The notes below the pieces were generated by a model. It saw nothing but the letters and a program-made list of their open reading frames with translations. It was not told where the DNA came from and searched no databases. Shown piece after piece: positions 27,012 to 36,728 of a DNA stretch of 64,000 nt (positions within the stretch are counted from its first letter, which is position 1; every line of letters begins with the position of its first letter). Location: NCBI RefSeq assembly GCF_022568815.1, contig NZ_JAKZHX010000005.1, positions 62,001-126,000 of the forward strand, read 5' to 3'. This stretch comes from Undibacterium paludis (GTDB lineage Bacteria; Pseudomonadota; Gammaproteobacteria; Burkholderiales; Burkholderiaceae_D). A program made the translations under genes and the position numbers.

Positions 27012-28313
27012 TTATCCCAGCAAAGCAGGCGCTGTCTTGCCGTACTTCAGCGTAGTCTCAACAGGCAACCAGTTACCTGTCGATTCCTGGCGACCTTGCA
27101 GCAAGAAGCGTGGGTGCGCTTCTTTGGCGGCATCAGCAGCGGCTTTGGACAATTCACCGATCTTGCCTTTTTTGAGGCGGTTCACGACCAGGCCAATTTC
27201 GGTTTCGGTGAAATCGCGCAGCATGTCGTAGTCACCGTCGCTGTCGCCAGCAACAAATACCGGGCCGTAGCCTTTTTTGGCGACCAGTTCACGCTTGATC
27301 ACAACAGTCTTGCCTGGGCCCCAGTTCAGTGGCCAGTCTTTGCGGTAGGCGTTTTTATACACGTCGCCATTTTGCTCCAGGCGCAGGCCCAGGACGTTTT
27401 CACGTTGTACGTGGTAACCATATTTTGGATTGGTCGCGAATACGGCAACCACATCTTCCAGCGAAGCGGTGCTGACATACACGTCAAAACCGTTTTGACG
27501 GAAAGTGTTCATCAGTGTCGCCACTTCTGTACACAGGCGTATGCCGTGGAAGTGGGAAGTCGTGATGACGCCAGCCACACCTGGCAGAGATGCCGGGCTG
27601 GTGTATTTGGTCTTGGTCAGGCTCATGCCGAGGTTGGCGTCATTTGATGCTTCTGCCAGGGCGCTGACTTCAGCCACGGTCATGTTGGCAAAGAAGTAGA
27701 TCACCCATGGGTAGCCCACGTTCACGCCATGCGTGTCATTGACAGCTTCATACAGGAAGTAGAGCTTGGCGCGGAAGTCCTGGAACTGTGCGGTTTCAAC
27801 AATTTCTTCCAGGCTGCGGCTGCCTGCCATGCCCTTGTAGTTGGCGTGCAGGTAAGCGTAATCGCTGTCGAGGTCAGTACAGATGCTTTCGAGGTCCACT
27901 ACCTTGCCGGCTGCATTTTTGTAGTCAGCGGTGAAATTACCTGTTGGTACATTCTGGCGGATGATGGCGGAGAATTCTGTCGGGCTCAGTTTGAAAGCCA
28001 GGTGGTTGATCTGGTACATCAACAGCGCTTCTTCACAATCATTCATGATGCTGGTGTTGTCCCAGTCAAACACGGCATAAGGCTTGCGCTTGGCAGAATA
28101 GGTCTTGCTGGTGTTGCCATGCTTGGCGATCAGTGCAGCCACCAGTTCACGGTTGCGTGGCGACCATTTAGCCGCATCGAGGAATACTGCGGGCGCTGCC
28201 GCGGCTGGTTTAGCCAGTGCAGGCGCAGCCAGACTTACACCTGCGGCAGTGGCAACCAGACCTTGCAAAAAGCCACGGCGCGGCTGTTGACGGGTTTGTT
28301 TAGTATCTTGCAT
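27012..28313 (-). CDS. Tat-exported HAD-superfamily phosphatase (phosphorylcholine phosphatase-like)
   Basis: 433 aa from the ATG at 28313, which has an AAGGA site upstream. The N-terminus RRGFLQGLVATAAGVSLAAPALA is a twin-arginine signal peptide, so the enzyme should be folded before export to the periplasm. HAD motifs: motif I VFDWDNTS (D-x-D-x-T), motif II VSTASLE, a basic Lys region (VIKRELVAKKG), and motif III VAGDSDGDYDML. This set and the periplasmic location recall PchP, the phosphorylcholine phosphatase of Pseudomonas, but phosphoserine-phosphatase-like or other phosphomonoesterases are equally possible. It is monocistronic. Confidence 0.82.
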   Translation of the reverse strand: MQDTKQTRQQPRRGFLQGLVATAAGVSLAAPALAKPAAAAPAVFLDAAKWSPRNRELVAALIAKHGNTSKTYSAKRKPYAVFDWDNTSIMNDCEEALLMYQINHLAFKLSPTEFSAIIRQNVPTGNFTADYKNAAGKVVDLESICTDLDSDYAYLHANYKGMAGSRSLEEIVETAQFQDFRAKLYFLYEAVNDTHGVNVGYPWVIYFFANMTVAEVSALAEASNDANLGMSLTKTKYTSPASLPGVAGVITTSHFHGIRLCTEVATLMNTFRQNGFDVYVSTASLEDVVAVFATNPKYGYHVQRENVLGLRLEQNGDVYKNAYRKDWPLNWGPGKTVVIKRELVAKKGYGPVFVAGDSDGDYDMLRDFTETEIGLVVNRLKKGKIGELSKAAADAAKEAHPRFLLQGRQESTGNWLPVETTLKYGKTAPALLG

Positions 28314-28547
28314 TTTTATTTCCTTGTTGAGCGCGTGACATGCCATGTGCCCGGGCATGCATCTTTATTAAAAACCTGATTAAGCGTACAGAGCTTGCAT
28401 GCGTCATCGTGTGGATACCGCTTTGCTGACTACTTTCCGACAAGCATTATAGTCAAACATTGTGACATCCCTATAAATACACGCACAAATTTTAAGTAAA
28501 TTTGTATATACATTAATGTCGAAGCGATGGCTGCTCCTCCCGTTCTA

Positions 28548-29399
28548 CTACATCCGTGCAGAATACAAATGACATAAATGCACTTCGGAAGGGGCAAACA
28601 GGCGTATGGGTAAATCACTCATGCCTATGCCCTGGCTGGTCAGCAATTGACGTCCATGCGGCAAGGCAAACAAGCCCCTGGCATAACAGCGCTCACCCGA
28701 GCCCGGGGGCAAGACCAGCGGTTTGCCATTGGGTGTGGCAATTTGCCCGCCGTGGGTATGGCCGCAAAAGGCCACCTGGAAATCATGCCCGGCGACATGC
28801 CTGAGGCCCAGCGGCGAATGCATGAGCAGCAGACGCACCTCGCCTGCACCGGCAAATGTCTGGTCAGCGTCCGGCATGCCAACACCGGGTTCATCAAGGC
28901 CGCAAACCGAAATCATTTCAAAAGGTGCAGGCAAGAGCATGTTTTGATTGACCAGCACCTGCACGCCAGCTTCTTGCAAACAATCGACAATATGTACATC
29001 ATCAAGCCATAAGTCGTGGTTGCCCATGACGGCAAACTTGGGAGTGGCAGAGTCAAGCATAGCCAGGGGGTTTAGCAGATGCCGCATATGCCTGGCATGC
29101 AGCGAGACGAAATCACCGCCAAACAGGATCACATCTGGTGCAAAAGCAGCAATGGCAGCAAACGCCTGTTCCAGCAAACGCACATCCGTCAGCGGGCCTG
29201 CATGCAGGTCAGAAATAAAGGCCAGCTTGCAGTGAAAGCCTATTGGCAGGGGCAGGTAAAAATCACGCCTGTCTATATGCAAGCCACCTTGCAGTTTCAA
29301 CGCATAGGCTATGCGTGCTGCCCAGTTTTCCTGATAGAAAGCGGCCTCCAGCCCCTCACCTGCGCGCCGCCACCAGCCATAATATTTACCCCTGCCCAT
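28548..29399 (-). CDS. calcineurin-like metallophosphoesterase (YkuE/LpxG-like group)
   Basis: 283 aa. All dinuclear-metal motifs are visible: AFISDLHAG, LFGGDFVSLHA, VMGNHDLW, LLMHSP and FCGHTHGGQ. The sequence resembles membrane-peripheral phosphodiesterases of the YkuE type, some of which (LpxG/LpxH relatives) cleave UDP-diacylglucosamine; that assignment is not certain here. No clear signal peptide. The YqaA gene lies 6 bp upstream of its start, so the two form an operon. Confidence 0.85.
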   Translation of the reverse strand: MGRGKYYGWWRRAGEGLEAAFYQENWAARIAYALKLQGGLHIDRRDFYLPLPIGFHCKLAFISDLHAGPLTDVRLLEQAFAAIAAFAPDVILFGGDFVSLHARHMRHLLNPLAMLDSATPKFAVMGNHDLWLDDVHIVDCLQEAGVQVLVNQNMLLPAPFEMISVCGLDEPGVGMPDADQTFAGAGEVRLLLMHSPLGLRHVAGHDFQVAFCGHTHGGQIATPNGKPLVLPPGSGERCYARGLFALPHGRQLLTSQGIGMSDLPIRLFAPSEVHLCHLYSARM

Positions 29400-29405
29400 G
29401 CCGGA

Positions 29406-29897
29406 TCAAAAGATGAAGTTGGCGATTTTGGTCCAGTAACCTTCTGGTACTTTCAGCAACAGCCAGGTGATGACGATGTAACGCAGGCATTTGCCTACTG
29501 CCATGTAAAACACACTGGGCCAGAAAGGCATGCGCAACCAGCCCGCGAGTGTACAAATGGGGTCGCCTATGCCGGGCAGCCAGGCCAGCAACATGGTCTT
29601 GGGTCCAAAATGCTGCAGCCAGCGGTACCAGTAACTCTCACGCTCACGGTCAAAAGCCTGTTTGGCAGCATAACCCATACCGTAATCGACTATGCCACCG
29701 AGGGTATTACCTATGGTGGCGACGATGATCACTTGCCAAAAAATCGCCGGGTTAGCCTTGATGACGGCAAAAACCGCTGGCTCAGAGCCCAAAGGCAGCA
29801 AGGTGGCTGAAATAAAACTGACCAGAAATACCGAACTCAAACCGATTTCAGGCACTGCCAGAGCGTTTAATAACCAATGGACTGCGGTTTCTATCAT
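29406..29897 (-). CDS. yqaA: YqaA family inner-membrane protein (small DedA/VTT-like)
   Basis: 163 aa with about four hydrophobic segments. The motif FISATLLPLGSEPAVFAVI followed by ATIGNTLGGIVDYGMGY and LLAWLPGIGDPICTLAGWLRM is the SNARE-associated/VTT pattern of YqaA, a short relative of DedA lipid-flippase-like proteins. The function is not established. It is the first gene of the operon with the metallophosphoesterase and divergent from ilvA. Confidence 0.88.
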   Translation of the reverse strand: MIETAVHWLLNALAVPEIGLSSVFLVSFISATLLPLGSEPAVFAVIKANPAIFWQVIIVATIGNTLGGIVDYGMGYAAKQAFDRERESYWYRWLQHFGPKTMLLAWLPGIGDPICTLAGWLRMPFWPSVFYMAVGKCLRYIVITWLLLKVPEGYWTKIANFIF

Positions 29898-30042
29898 CGT
29901 GGTTTGATATGCCTGTAAAAGGCATACATTATAATGGCGCCTGCGATTTCAAATCAGCAAGTAAGTATTTAGACCTGAATTAGCTTGAATTAGCTTTGAA
30001 TCAGACCTGAATAAGCCATTTTTAACCAACAATAAGACATCC

Positions 30043-31578
30043 ATGAGCACCGATTATCTGAAGAAGATCCTGACAGCGCGCGTCTATGACGTCGCCTTTG
30101 AAACCCCGCTGGAATTTGCCACCAGCCTGTCGGCTCGCATGGATAACCGAATTTATTTTAAACGCGAAGACATGCAAAGCGTGTTCAGCTTCAAGCTGCG
30201 CGGTGCTTATAACAAGATTGCCCACCTGACGCCTGCGCAACTCAAGCGTGGCGTTATCTGCGCCTCTGCTGGTAACCATGCCCAGGGTGTGGCGCTGAGT
30301 GCGAGTAAAAAAGGCTGTAAGGCCGTGATCGTCATGCCAACGACCACACCGCCTGTCAAGATCGATGCCGTGCGTACCCATGGTGGTGATCTGGTTGAAA
30401 TTGTGCTGTTTGGTGATTCTTATACCGATGCTTATGGCCACGCCCTGGAACTGGAAAAGAAACGCAAGCTGACCTTCGTCCACCCATTTGATGACCCGGA
30501 CGTGATTGCCGGCCAGGGTACAGTGGGCATGGAGATTTTGCGCCAGCATGCCGAGCCTATCCATGCGATTTTCGTGGCTATTGGCGGCGGCGGCCTGATC
30601 TCTGGCGTGGCTGCTTACGTCAAGGCAGTGCGCCCTGATATCAAAATTATCGGCGTACAAACCACAGATTCCGATGCCATGGCGCGCAGCCTCAAGGCTG
30701 GCAAGCGCGTGACCTTGAATGATGTGGGTCTGTTTTCTGACGGCACAGCCGTCAAACTGGTCGGTGAGGAAACTTTCCGCCTGGCGAAACTATATGTCGA
30801 TGAAGTGATTACGGTTGATACCGACGCCGTCTGTGCCGCGATCAAGGATGTGTTCCAGGACACCCGCAGCATACTGGAACCCGCCGGTGCCTTGGCTGTA
30901 GCGGGTTGCAAGGCCTACATAGAACGCGCCAAGGCAGAGAAAAAACCGCTGAAGAATGAAACACTGGTCACCATCGCCTGCGGTGCCAACATGAATTTTG
31001 ACCGCCTGCGCTTTGTCGCCGAGCGTGCCGAGGTCGGTGAAGCGCGTGAAGCCGTGTTTGCCGTCACCATACCAGAAGAACGTGGCAGCTTCCGCCGTTT
31101 CTGCGAACTGGTGGGTGCGCGCAACGTCACAGAATTTAATTACCGCATCAGTGATGAAAAGACTGCCCATATTTTTGTGGGCATACAAGTACACGACAAG
31201 CTGGAATCTGGCAAAATTGCCAAGAATTTTGAAAAGCATGGCTTCCCCACCCTGGACCTGACCCATGATGAACTGGCCAAGCTGCATATACGCCACCTGG
31301 TCGGTGGCAAGAGCAGCCTGGCCAGGGATGAATTGCTGTACCGCTTTGAATTCCCTGAGCGTCCGGGTGCGTTGGGACGTTTCCTGAATAGCATGGCACC
31401 AAACTGGAACATCAGTTTGTTCCATTATCGTAACCACGGCGCTGATTACGGCAGAACTTTAGTCGGTTTACAGGTTCCAAAGAAAGAGATGAAGGCTTTC
31501 CGTGAATTTTTGGCGACCCTGGGTTACCGCTATTGGGATGAAAGCAAGAATCCCGTTTATCAATTATTTTTGGGCTAA
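30043..31578 (+). CDS. ilvA: threonine ammonia-lyase, biosynthetic
   Basis: 511 aa, the length of the long allosteric form. It deaminates L-threonine to 2-oxobutanoate, the first step of isoleucine synthesis, with pyridoxal phosphate. The PLP Lys51 lies in FSFKLRGAYNK; the phosphate-binding loop is SAGNHAQG and GGGGLISG binds the cofactor. The C-terminal regulatory region holds two ACT-like domains (about 325-510; GSFRRFCELVG and PGALGRFLNSM), the site of isoleucine inhibition. A perfect -10 hexamer TATAAT lies at 29930-29935, about 100 bp upstream. The leader between them contains imperfect AT-rich direct repeats (GAATTAGCTT). Confidence 0.96.
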   Translation: MSTDYLKKILTARVYDVAFETPLEFATSLSARMDNRIYFKREDMQSVFSFKLRGAYNKIAHLTPAQLKRGVICASAGNHAQGVALSASKKGCKAVIVMPTTTPPVKIDAVRTHGGDLVEIVLFGDSYTDAYGHALELEKKRKLTFVHPFDDPDVIAGQGTVGMEILRQHAEPIHAIFVAIGGGGLISGVAAYVKAVRPDIKIIGVQTTDSDAMARSLKAGKRVTLNDVGLFSDGTAVKLVGEETFRLAKLYVDEVITVDTDAVCAAIKDVFQDTRSILEPAGALAVAGCKAYIERAKAEKKPLKNETLVTIACGANMNFDRLRFVAERAEVGEAREAVFAVTIPEERGSFRRFCELVGARNVTEFNYRISDEKTAHIFVGIQVHDKLESGKIAKNFEKHGFPTLDLTHDELAKLHIRHLVGGKSSLARDELLYRFEFPERPGALGRFLNSMAPNWNISLFHYRNHGADYGRTLVGLQVPKKEMKAFREFLATLGYRYWDESKNPVYQLFLG

Positions 31579-31598
31579 TGTAGTCCACGCAAGAAAAA

Positions 31599-32447
31599 AT
31601 GACCGCATCTTCTACACCAAATTCGCCAGAGCAATCCTTGCTGGGCAAACCCGCGACCTACAAGGCCGAGTATGACGCCAGCCTGCTCTTCCCTATCCCT
31701 CGTTCCGGTAAAAGGGAAGAGATAGGCCTGACCGACAGCCTGCCGTTTTTTGGTGTCGATATCTGGAATGCCTATGAAGTCTCATGGCTGAACCTGCGTG
31801 GCAAGCCGCAGGTAGCCATTGCTGCCGTGACCGTACCGGCAGACTCACCCAACATCATAGAATCGAAGTCCTTCAAGCTCTATCTGAATTCTTTCAACCA
31901 GACCCGCCTGGCAGGCACCGATGCACTGGTCAGCCTGTTGCAAGCCGACCTGTCCGCCGGTTTTGGCGCGGCAGTCCAGGTAAAACTGACAACACCAGAT
32001 CATTTCGACAAACTGGCCATGCATGAATTGCCAGGCCAGTTGCTCGACAGGCTTGATATTGAAGTTGAATCCTATAGCCCCAATCCGGATTTGCTGGGTG
32101 CCAACTTTGACGAGGCGCCGGTGGAAGAAACCCTGGTTTCGCATCTGCTCAAATCCAACTGCCTGGTAACCGGCCAGCCAGACTGGGGCAGCGTACAGAT
32201 TCATTATGTAGGACCACAAATAGACCAGGAAAAACTGCTCAAATACCTGATCGGTTTTCGCGATCACAATGAATTCCACGAGCAATGTGTGGAACGCATT
32301 TTTGTCGACATCATGCGCCACTGCAAACCGCAGAAATTATCCGTCTATGCCCGCTACACCCGCAGGGGTGGGCTCGACATCAATCCATGGCGCAGCAATT
32401 TCAGTTCGGGCCAGGGTCCGGACAATCGCCGCAATGCCCGTCAGTAA
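31599..32447 (+). CDS. queF: NADPH-dependent 7-cyano-7-deazaguanine (preQ0) reductase
   Basis: 282 aa, the long two-domain (YqcD) type. It reduces the nitrile of preQ0 to preQ1 in queuosine synthesis. Cys188 in [17 protein letters not shown] is the nucleophile forming the thioimide, and Asp195 the proton donor. The NADPH-binding QueF motif [15 protein letters not shown] spans 88-102. It begins 20 bp after ilvA, too close for a preQ1 riboswitch, so it is probably transcribed with ilvA. Confidence 0.96.
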   Translation: MTASSTPNSPEQSLLGKPATYKAEYDASLLFPIPRSGKREEIGLTDSLPFFGVDIWNAYEVSWLNLRGKPQVAIAAVTVPADSPNIIESKSFKLYLNSFNQTRLAGTDALVSLLQADLSAGFGAAVQVKLTTPDHFDKLAMHELPGQLLDRLDIEVESYSPNPDLLGANFDEAPVEETLVSHLLKSNCLVTGQPDWGSVQIHYVGPQIDQEKLLKYLIGFRDHNEFHEQCVERIFVDIMRHCKPQKLSVYARYTRRGGLDINPWRSNFSSGQGPDNRRNARQ

Positions 32448-32492
32448 GCCTGACGGCATGCCTCATTTCCAACTATTCTTTTTTACTTATTT

Positions 32493-33119
32493 ATGTTGAA
32501 GTTGACCACTATTTCCCTGCGCGCCATCCTGTGCGCCTCCAGCCTGATGGTTTGCATGTCATCGCAGGCTCAGTCCCAAGCCAATAACCCGTCCAGCAAC
32601 CAGGCCAATAACCAGGCCACCAGCCAGGAAGAAATGGGCTGGTGGGACAGCGCCAAGGCCAAGACCAATAAAATCCTTGATGAAGGCGACCTTTCCATCA
32701 TGATCGCCGGCCACACCCACCATGGACGCGGCACTTATACCAGAGAAAGAATTGCAGAATTGAATGAACATACCTGGGGCATGGGATTTAGCAAAGCCAT
32801 ACGCACCAAGGAAGACAATGAAGAATCCCTGTTTGCGATGGTGATCTCCGATTCGCATTACAAACCCCAGCCCATGGCCGGTTATGCCTACCAATGGATG
32901 AAACCTCTGGGTGACAAGGTTGAGGTCGGCGGTGGCCTGACTGCTCTTTTGATCAGCCGTACCGATTATTTCAGCGGCATCCCCTTTCCTGCCATCCTGC
33001 CGGTGGCGTCCATAGGCACACGCAGCAGCAAGCTGATGGCAACCTATGTGCCGCGTTTTTCCAGGAACAAGGGTAATGGTGACGTATTGTTCCTGTTCGC
33101 CCGTTTTGAATTGAAATAA
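32493..33119 (+). CDS. pagP: lipid A palmitoyltransferase PagP
   Basis: 208 aa. A signal peptide (about 1-27) is followed by a Gln/Asn/Ser-rich insert of about 20 residues not found in the E. coli enzyme. The PagP fold then begins: catalytic His74 in IAGHTHHGRGTYTRERI, HTWGMGFSKA, Asp120-Ser121 in VISDSHYKPQPMAGYAYQW, and a C-terminal strand VLFLFARFELK ending in alternating hydrophobics, typical of an outer-membrane barrel. It transfers palmitate from phospholipid to lipid A at the cell surface, a defence against cationic peptides and membrane stress. It lies 45 bp after queF. Confidence 0.9.
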   Translation: MLKLTTISLRAILCASSLMVCMSSQAQSQANNPSSNQANNQATSQEEMGWWDSAKAKTNKILDEGDLSIMIAGHTHHGRGTYTRERIAELNEHTWGMGFSKAIRTKEDNEESLFAMVISDSHYKPQPMAGYAYQWMKPLGDKVEVGGGLTALLISRTDYFSGIPFPAILPVASIGTRSSKLMATYVPRFSRNKGNGDVLFLFARFELK

Positions 33120-33129
33120 AGCGTCATAG

Positions 33130-33152
33130 CGCCCGGCCAAGTCGGCCGGGCG
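33130..33152 (+). terminator. GC-rich hairpin after pagP
   Basis: Perfect 9-bp stem (CGCCCGGCC/GGCCGGGCG) 10 bp after the pagP stop. No T-run follows, so termination is only probable. Confidence 0.45.
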
Positions 33153-33344
33153 TGTCGGTCATTGCCATCTGGAAAACAGTCCCCCGGCTTGCATGAAAAA
33201 ATTTCAAGCCAAATTATTAACTTCCCCAACATCCATCCTCCCGGCATACGATATATTTTCGATATGCTAACTATTTACCATCATTGTCCTAAAAAGATGC
33301 TTGATGTAAAGTAGACCCACTTATTTGTTTTATAGATTGTCGTC

Positions 33345-36017
33345 GTGATCATTCCGGTACCGTTTTCAACTAACAGCACGCGCGAGCATGTGACCAGTCA
33401 TGACTGGCATATGGCCTTGCTGGAACATAATCCGGATGCCATGTATGTCCTGATTGACGACAGCCTGGTCTACGCCAATCCGGCCGGTACAGAGTTGCTG
33501 CGCGCTGCAGACCAGCAACAGTTGATAGGTCTCAAACCTGAAGCCTTTTTGCACGGGCGCTATCATGAAGGAGCGCGCACCATCCTGCAAAAATTGCGGC
33601 AGGAGGGTGCACAAAGCAAGCATGTCTGCCAGTGCATACGTCTCGACGGGCAATTGCTCGATATAGAAGTCCGGGGTACGCAGTTCAGTTTCCGTGAACA
33701 AACTGCCATCCTGCTGACTGTACGCGAAGTCAGTCCTTCTGTCAGCTCCCACTCCACCGTCACCGCCCTCCCCCTGTCTGACCAGGTCCGTTACAAATCC
33801 AGCCGCGTTCATGAAGCCCTGCATCACGAGAAAGAAATTCTCGAGATGATTGCGCTCGACAAACCCCTGGCCGATATTCTGGAAGACGTCTGTGACCGTA
33901 TGGAAAGGTTGCTCGACAATGGCGCCTTTTGCGCCATTACCCTGTTTGACGCCAGTACCGGGCAATTATCGTTTGGCGCCGGCCCTTCATTGCCAGATGG
34001 TTTTTGCGCCCTGCTCAGCAACCTGCCGGTTGATACCAGCTCAGGCTCGGCATCAGCAGCGATTTACTACCAGCGCACCACCATCGTGCAGGATATTGCC
34101 GTCAGTCCCTTGTGGCAGAACTTGCGCGAACCAGCCCTGCGCTATGGCTTGCGTTCGTGCTGGTCTTTGCCTATCACGACGGCCTTCAACAGCCTGCTGG
34201 GCACTATCGATGTCTACCACCAGATGGTGCATAGCCCGAATGAAGATGAACAGGCAATGATGATGGATGCCTGCGACCTGATCGGGCTGGCGATAGACAA
34301 AAAGAACATGGAGCAAAGCCTGGAAGAAAGCGAAGAACGCTATCGCTCCGTGGTCACCAATCTTAGTGAAGGGATCATGGTCATCAGCCCTACCGGCCAG
34401 ATCCTGACCTGCAATCCCAGCGCCCAGCGCATCCTGAAGATAGAAGACATCACGACAGTCGGCCGCCGCCATCGCTATTTCAAGAGCCTGCTCGGCGATG
34501 AGGGGCAGGCCATACGCATGGGTGAAGACCCGGCCTCACTGGTGTTCCGCAGCAAGACAGCCATCCTCAACCTGTCCATGGGTGTGGAATTGCGCGATGG
34601 CTCCCTCGTCTGGTTGCTGGTCAATGTGCTGCCCATCAACAAAAAAAGCAGCGCCAGTGTTTCTGCCGTACTGATCTCATTTACCGATACGACCGAAGTA
34701 CGCGAAACACAAAGGCAACTCCACTTCATGGCCTCGTATGATGCACTGACCGGCTTGCCCAATCGCCATCAACTGAATCAGCGCCTGGCCAAGGCCCTGT
34801 CGAGTGCAAAACGTACGCAACACCGGCTGGCCCTGCTCTTCCTCGACCTTGACAGGTTCAAGAACGTCAATGATACGGCTGGTCATGCCGCTGGCGATAC
34901 CTTGCTGCGCGACGTGTCTTCACGCCTGAGCTCCTGCATACGCACAACCGACATGCTGGCCCGTCTTGGCGGCGATGAATTCGTCATCGTCGCTGAAGCC
35001 TTTGAAGATGCCTCGCACCTGCGTGACCTGGCAGAACGTGTGCTGGCGCGCATGCGTGACCCCTTTGTCATTGACGGCAATGAATACCATCTGGGTACGT
35101 CGATAGGCATCAGTGTTTACCCGCATGATGGCGAAGATGGCCCAACCCTGATGCGCTGTGCCGATTCAGCCATGTACCACGCCAAAGAGTCTGGCCGCAA
35201 CAACTACCAGTTCTTCACGACAGAACTCAATGTACGCGCCCAGCACCGCTATGCACTGGAAACCAATCTGCGTCGCGCGCTGACGGATAATGAATTCCTG
35301 ATGTACTACCAGCCAAAAATCTGCCTGAGCACTTCACGTGTGGTCGGTGCAGAAGCCCTGATACGCTGGCAAATGCCTGACGTTGGTCTGGTGCCACCGA
35401 ATGAATTCATCCCCATTTCCGAAGAAATTGGCCTGATATTGCCGCTGGGCCGCTGGGTCTTGCGTGAAGTCTGCAAGCAAACCCAGCTATGGCGTCAAAA
35501 ATACATACCCGACCTGGTGGTCAGCGTCAACATCTCACCCAAGCAATTCCAGGACCCAGGTCTGCCCAAATACATACAGCAGGTATTACAGGAAACCGGT
35601 GTGCCGCCCTCGGCTTTGCAGCTGGAAATTACCGAAGGCCTCTTGATGGGTGACATCGATTTGCTGCTGCCAGTGTTCAATGCAATCAAGCAGCTGGGTG
35701 TCAGTATTTCCCTTGATGATTTTGGAACCGGCTTCTCATCTTTATCGTATTTGCAACGTTTCCCTATCGATAATTTGAAGATAGATCGCTCCTTCATTCG
35801 TGAAGTGCCGGAAAACCAGGATTCTGTTGTACTGACGCATGCCATTATTGCCATGGCCAATGCCCTGGGTATGAGCGTCACAGCAGAAGGTGTAGAAAAA
35901 GCAGATCAGATGTTCTTCCTGGCGGACTCGGGTTGTCAGGAAATGCAGGGTTTTTACTTCAGTCGCCCCTTGCCTGTAGAGAAATTTGAAATCTTACTAA
36001 GAGACAACGTTCGGTAA
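33345..36017 (+). CDS. PAS-GAF-PAS-GGDEF-EAL cyclic-di-GMP enzyme
   Basis: 890 aa from a GTG start; the first internal ATG in a sensible position is at 33411, so the true start may be slightly later. Order: PAS (about 22-130), GAF (about 175-320), PAS (about 330-455), GGDEF (about 460-620) and EAL (about 640-890). The GGDEF motif is intact at 542-546, with an RxxD inhibitory site (533-536) five residues before it, so diguanylate cyclase activity with product inhibition is plausible. The EAL motif (670-672) and downstream DDFGTGFSSLSYLQRFPIDNLKIDRSFI are intact, so phosphodiesterase activity is also expected. No membrane segment is visible: a cytoplasmic sensor. It lies directly upstream of ptsN. 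Confidence 0.93.
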   Translation: MIIPVPFSTNSTREHVTSHDWHMALLEHNPDAMYVLIDDSLVYANPAGTELLRAADQQQLIGLKPEAFLHGRYHEGARTILQKLRQEGAQSKHVCQCIRLDGQLLDIEVRGTQFSFREQTAILLTVREVSPSVSSHSTVTALPLSDQVRYKSSRVHEALHHEKEILEMIALDKPLADILEDVCDRMERLLDNGAFCAITLFDASTGQLSFGAGPSLPDGFCALLSNLPVDTSSGSASAAIYYQRTTIVQDIAVSPLWQNLREPALRYGLRSCWSLPITTAFNSLLGTIDVYHQMVHSPNEDEQAMMMDACDLIGLAIDKKNMEQSLEESEERYRSVVTNLSEGIMVISPTGQILTCNPSAQRILKIEDITTVGRRHRYFKSLLGDEGQAIRMGEDPASLVFRSKTAILNLSMGVELRDGSLVWLLVNVLPINKKSSASVSAVLISFTDTTEVRETQRQLHFMASYDALTGLPNRHQLNQRLAKALSSAKRTQHRLALLFLDLDRFKNVNDTAGHAAGDTLLRDVSSRLSSCIRTTDMLARLGGDEFVIVAEAFEDASHLRDLAERVLARMRDPFVIDGNEYHLGTSIGISVYPHDGEDGPTLMRCADSAMYHAKESGRNNYQFFTTELNVRAQHRYALETNLRRALTDNEFLMYYQPKICLSTSRVVGAEALIRWQMPDVGLVPPNEFIPISEEIGLILPLGRWVLREVCKQTQLWRQKYIPDLVVSVNISPKQFQDPGLPKYIQQVLQETGVPPSALQLEITEGLLMGDIDLLLPVFNAIKQLGVSISLDDFGTGFSSLSYLQRFPIDNLKIDRSFIREVPENQDSVVLTHAIIAMANALGMSVTAEGVEKADQMFFLADSGCQEMQGFYFSRPLPVEKFEILLRDNVR

Positions 36018-36118
36018 AACTGTTCCAGAAGTTTGCGCATACGGCCCAAAAGAAGCCTATAATTTGTCAAAACCTAATTTTGTGCGTCGCACCATTCGCT
36101 GTAAATCGACCTTGCACC

Positions 36119-36592
36119 ATGACGAATATTGCAAAAATCCTGCCTCTCAACAACGTACTTCTGGACCTGGAAGTTTCCAGCAAAAAAAGAGCATTTGAAC
36201 AGGCCGGGCTGTTATTCGAAAATAATTGCAGCATTGCTCGCTCGGTTGTCTCTGATAATCTTTTCGCCCGTGAGCGTCTGGGTTCTACCGGCCTCGGGCA
36301 TGGCGTCGCCATTCCGCATGGTCGCATCAAGGGCCTGAAGGTGCCGATTGCTGCCCTGGTCAGGTTAAAGGAAGCGATTCCCTTTGAATCCCCTGACAGC
36401 CAGCCAGTCAGCCTGCTGATTTTTTTGCTGATGCCTGATAATGTCACCCAGCAGCATCTGGAAATCCTGTCCGAAGTCGCAGAAATGCTATCGAACGAGA
36501 GTTTTCGCGATACCCTGAATACGGAAACCAGCGCCGCCTCGATTTATGAAAAAATCATGGCCTGGCGTCCGAACCTGCCAGGCACACCGTGA
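36119..36592 (+). CDS. ptsN: PTS IIA-like nitrogen-regulatory protein PtsN (EIIA-Ntr)
   Basis: 157 aa from the ATG at 36119; the open frame upstream to 36080 has no family resemblance. His67 in GLGHGVAIPHGRI is the phosphorylation site. EIIA-Ntr is the end acceptor of the PtsP-NPr relay and regulates potassium, nitrogen and stress functions through protein contacts. Together with hprK and rapZ downstream it forms the Burkholderiales Ntr-PTS block; rpoN and hpf, which often precede ptsN, are not here. Confidence 0.93.
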   Translation: MTNIAKILPLNNVLLDLEVSSKKRAFEQAGLLFENNCSIARSVVSDNLFARERLGSTGLGHGVAIPHGRIKGLKVPIAALVRLKEAIPFESPDSQPVSLLIFLLMPDNVTQQHLEILSEVAEMLSNESFRDTLNTETSAASIYEKIMAWRPNLPGTP

Positions 36593-36728
36593 ACAAGCCT
36601 GCTATCACAGCAATAAGCACAGAAGGTCATCGTCACCATTTGACATGGCAGGCATGCTTGTCCTCTGCCTGCACTAAGATTTAATTCATCATAACAACCC
36701 TATATCGTCAGATTCAGCCTATATAGCC

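Noticed and set aside
29971-30016. AT-rich direct repeats (GAATTAGCTT type) in the ilvA leader as a regulatory peptide or attenuator
   Set aside because: No leader peptide rich in branched-chain codons and no competing terminator hairpin could be seen.
31579-31598. preQ1 riboswitch before queF
   Set aside because: Only 20 bp separate ilvA and queF, too short for a riboswitch.
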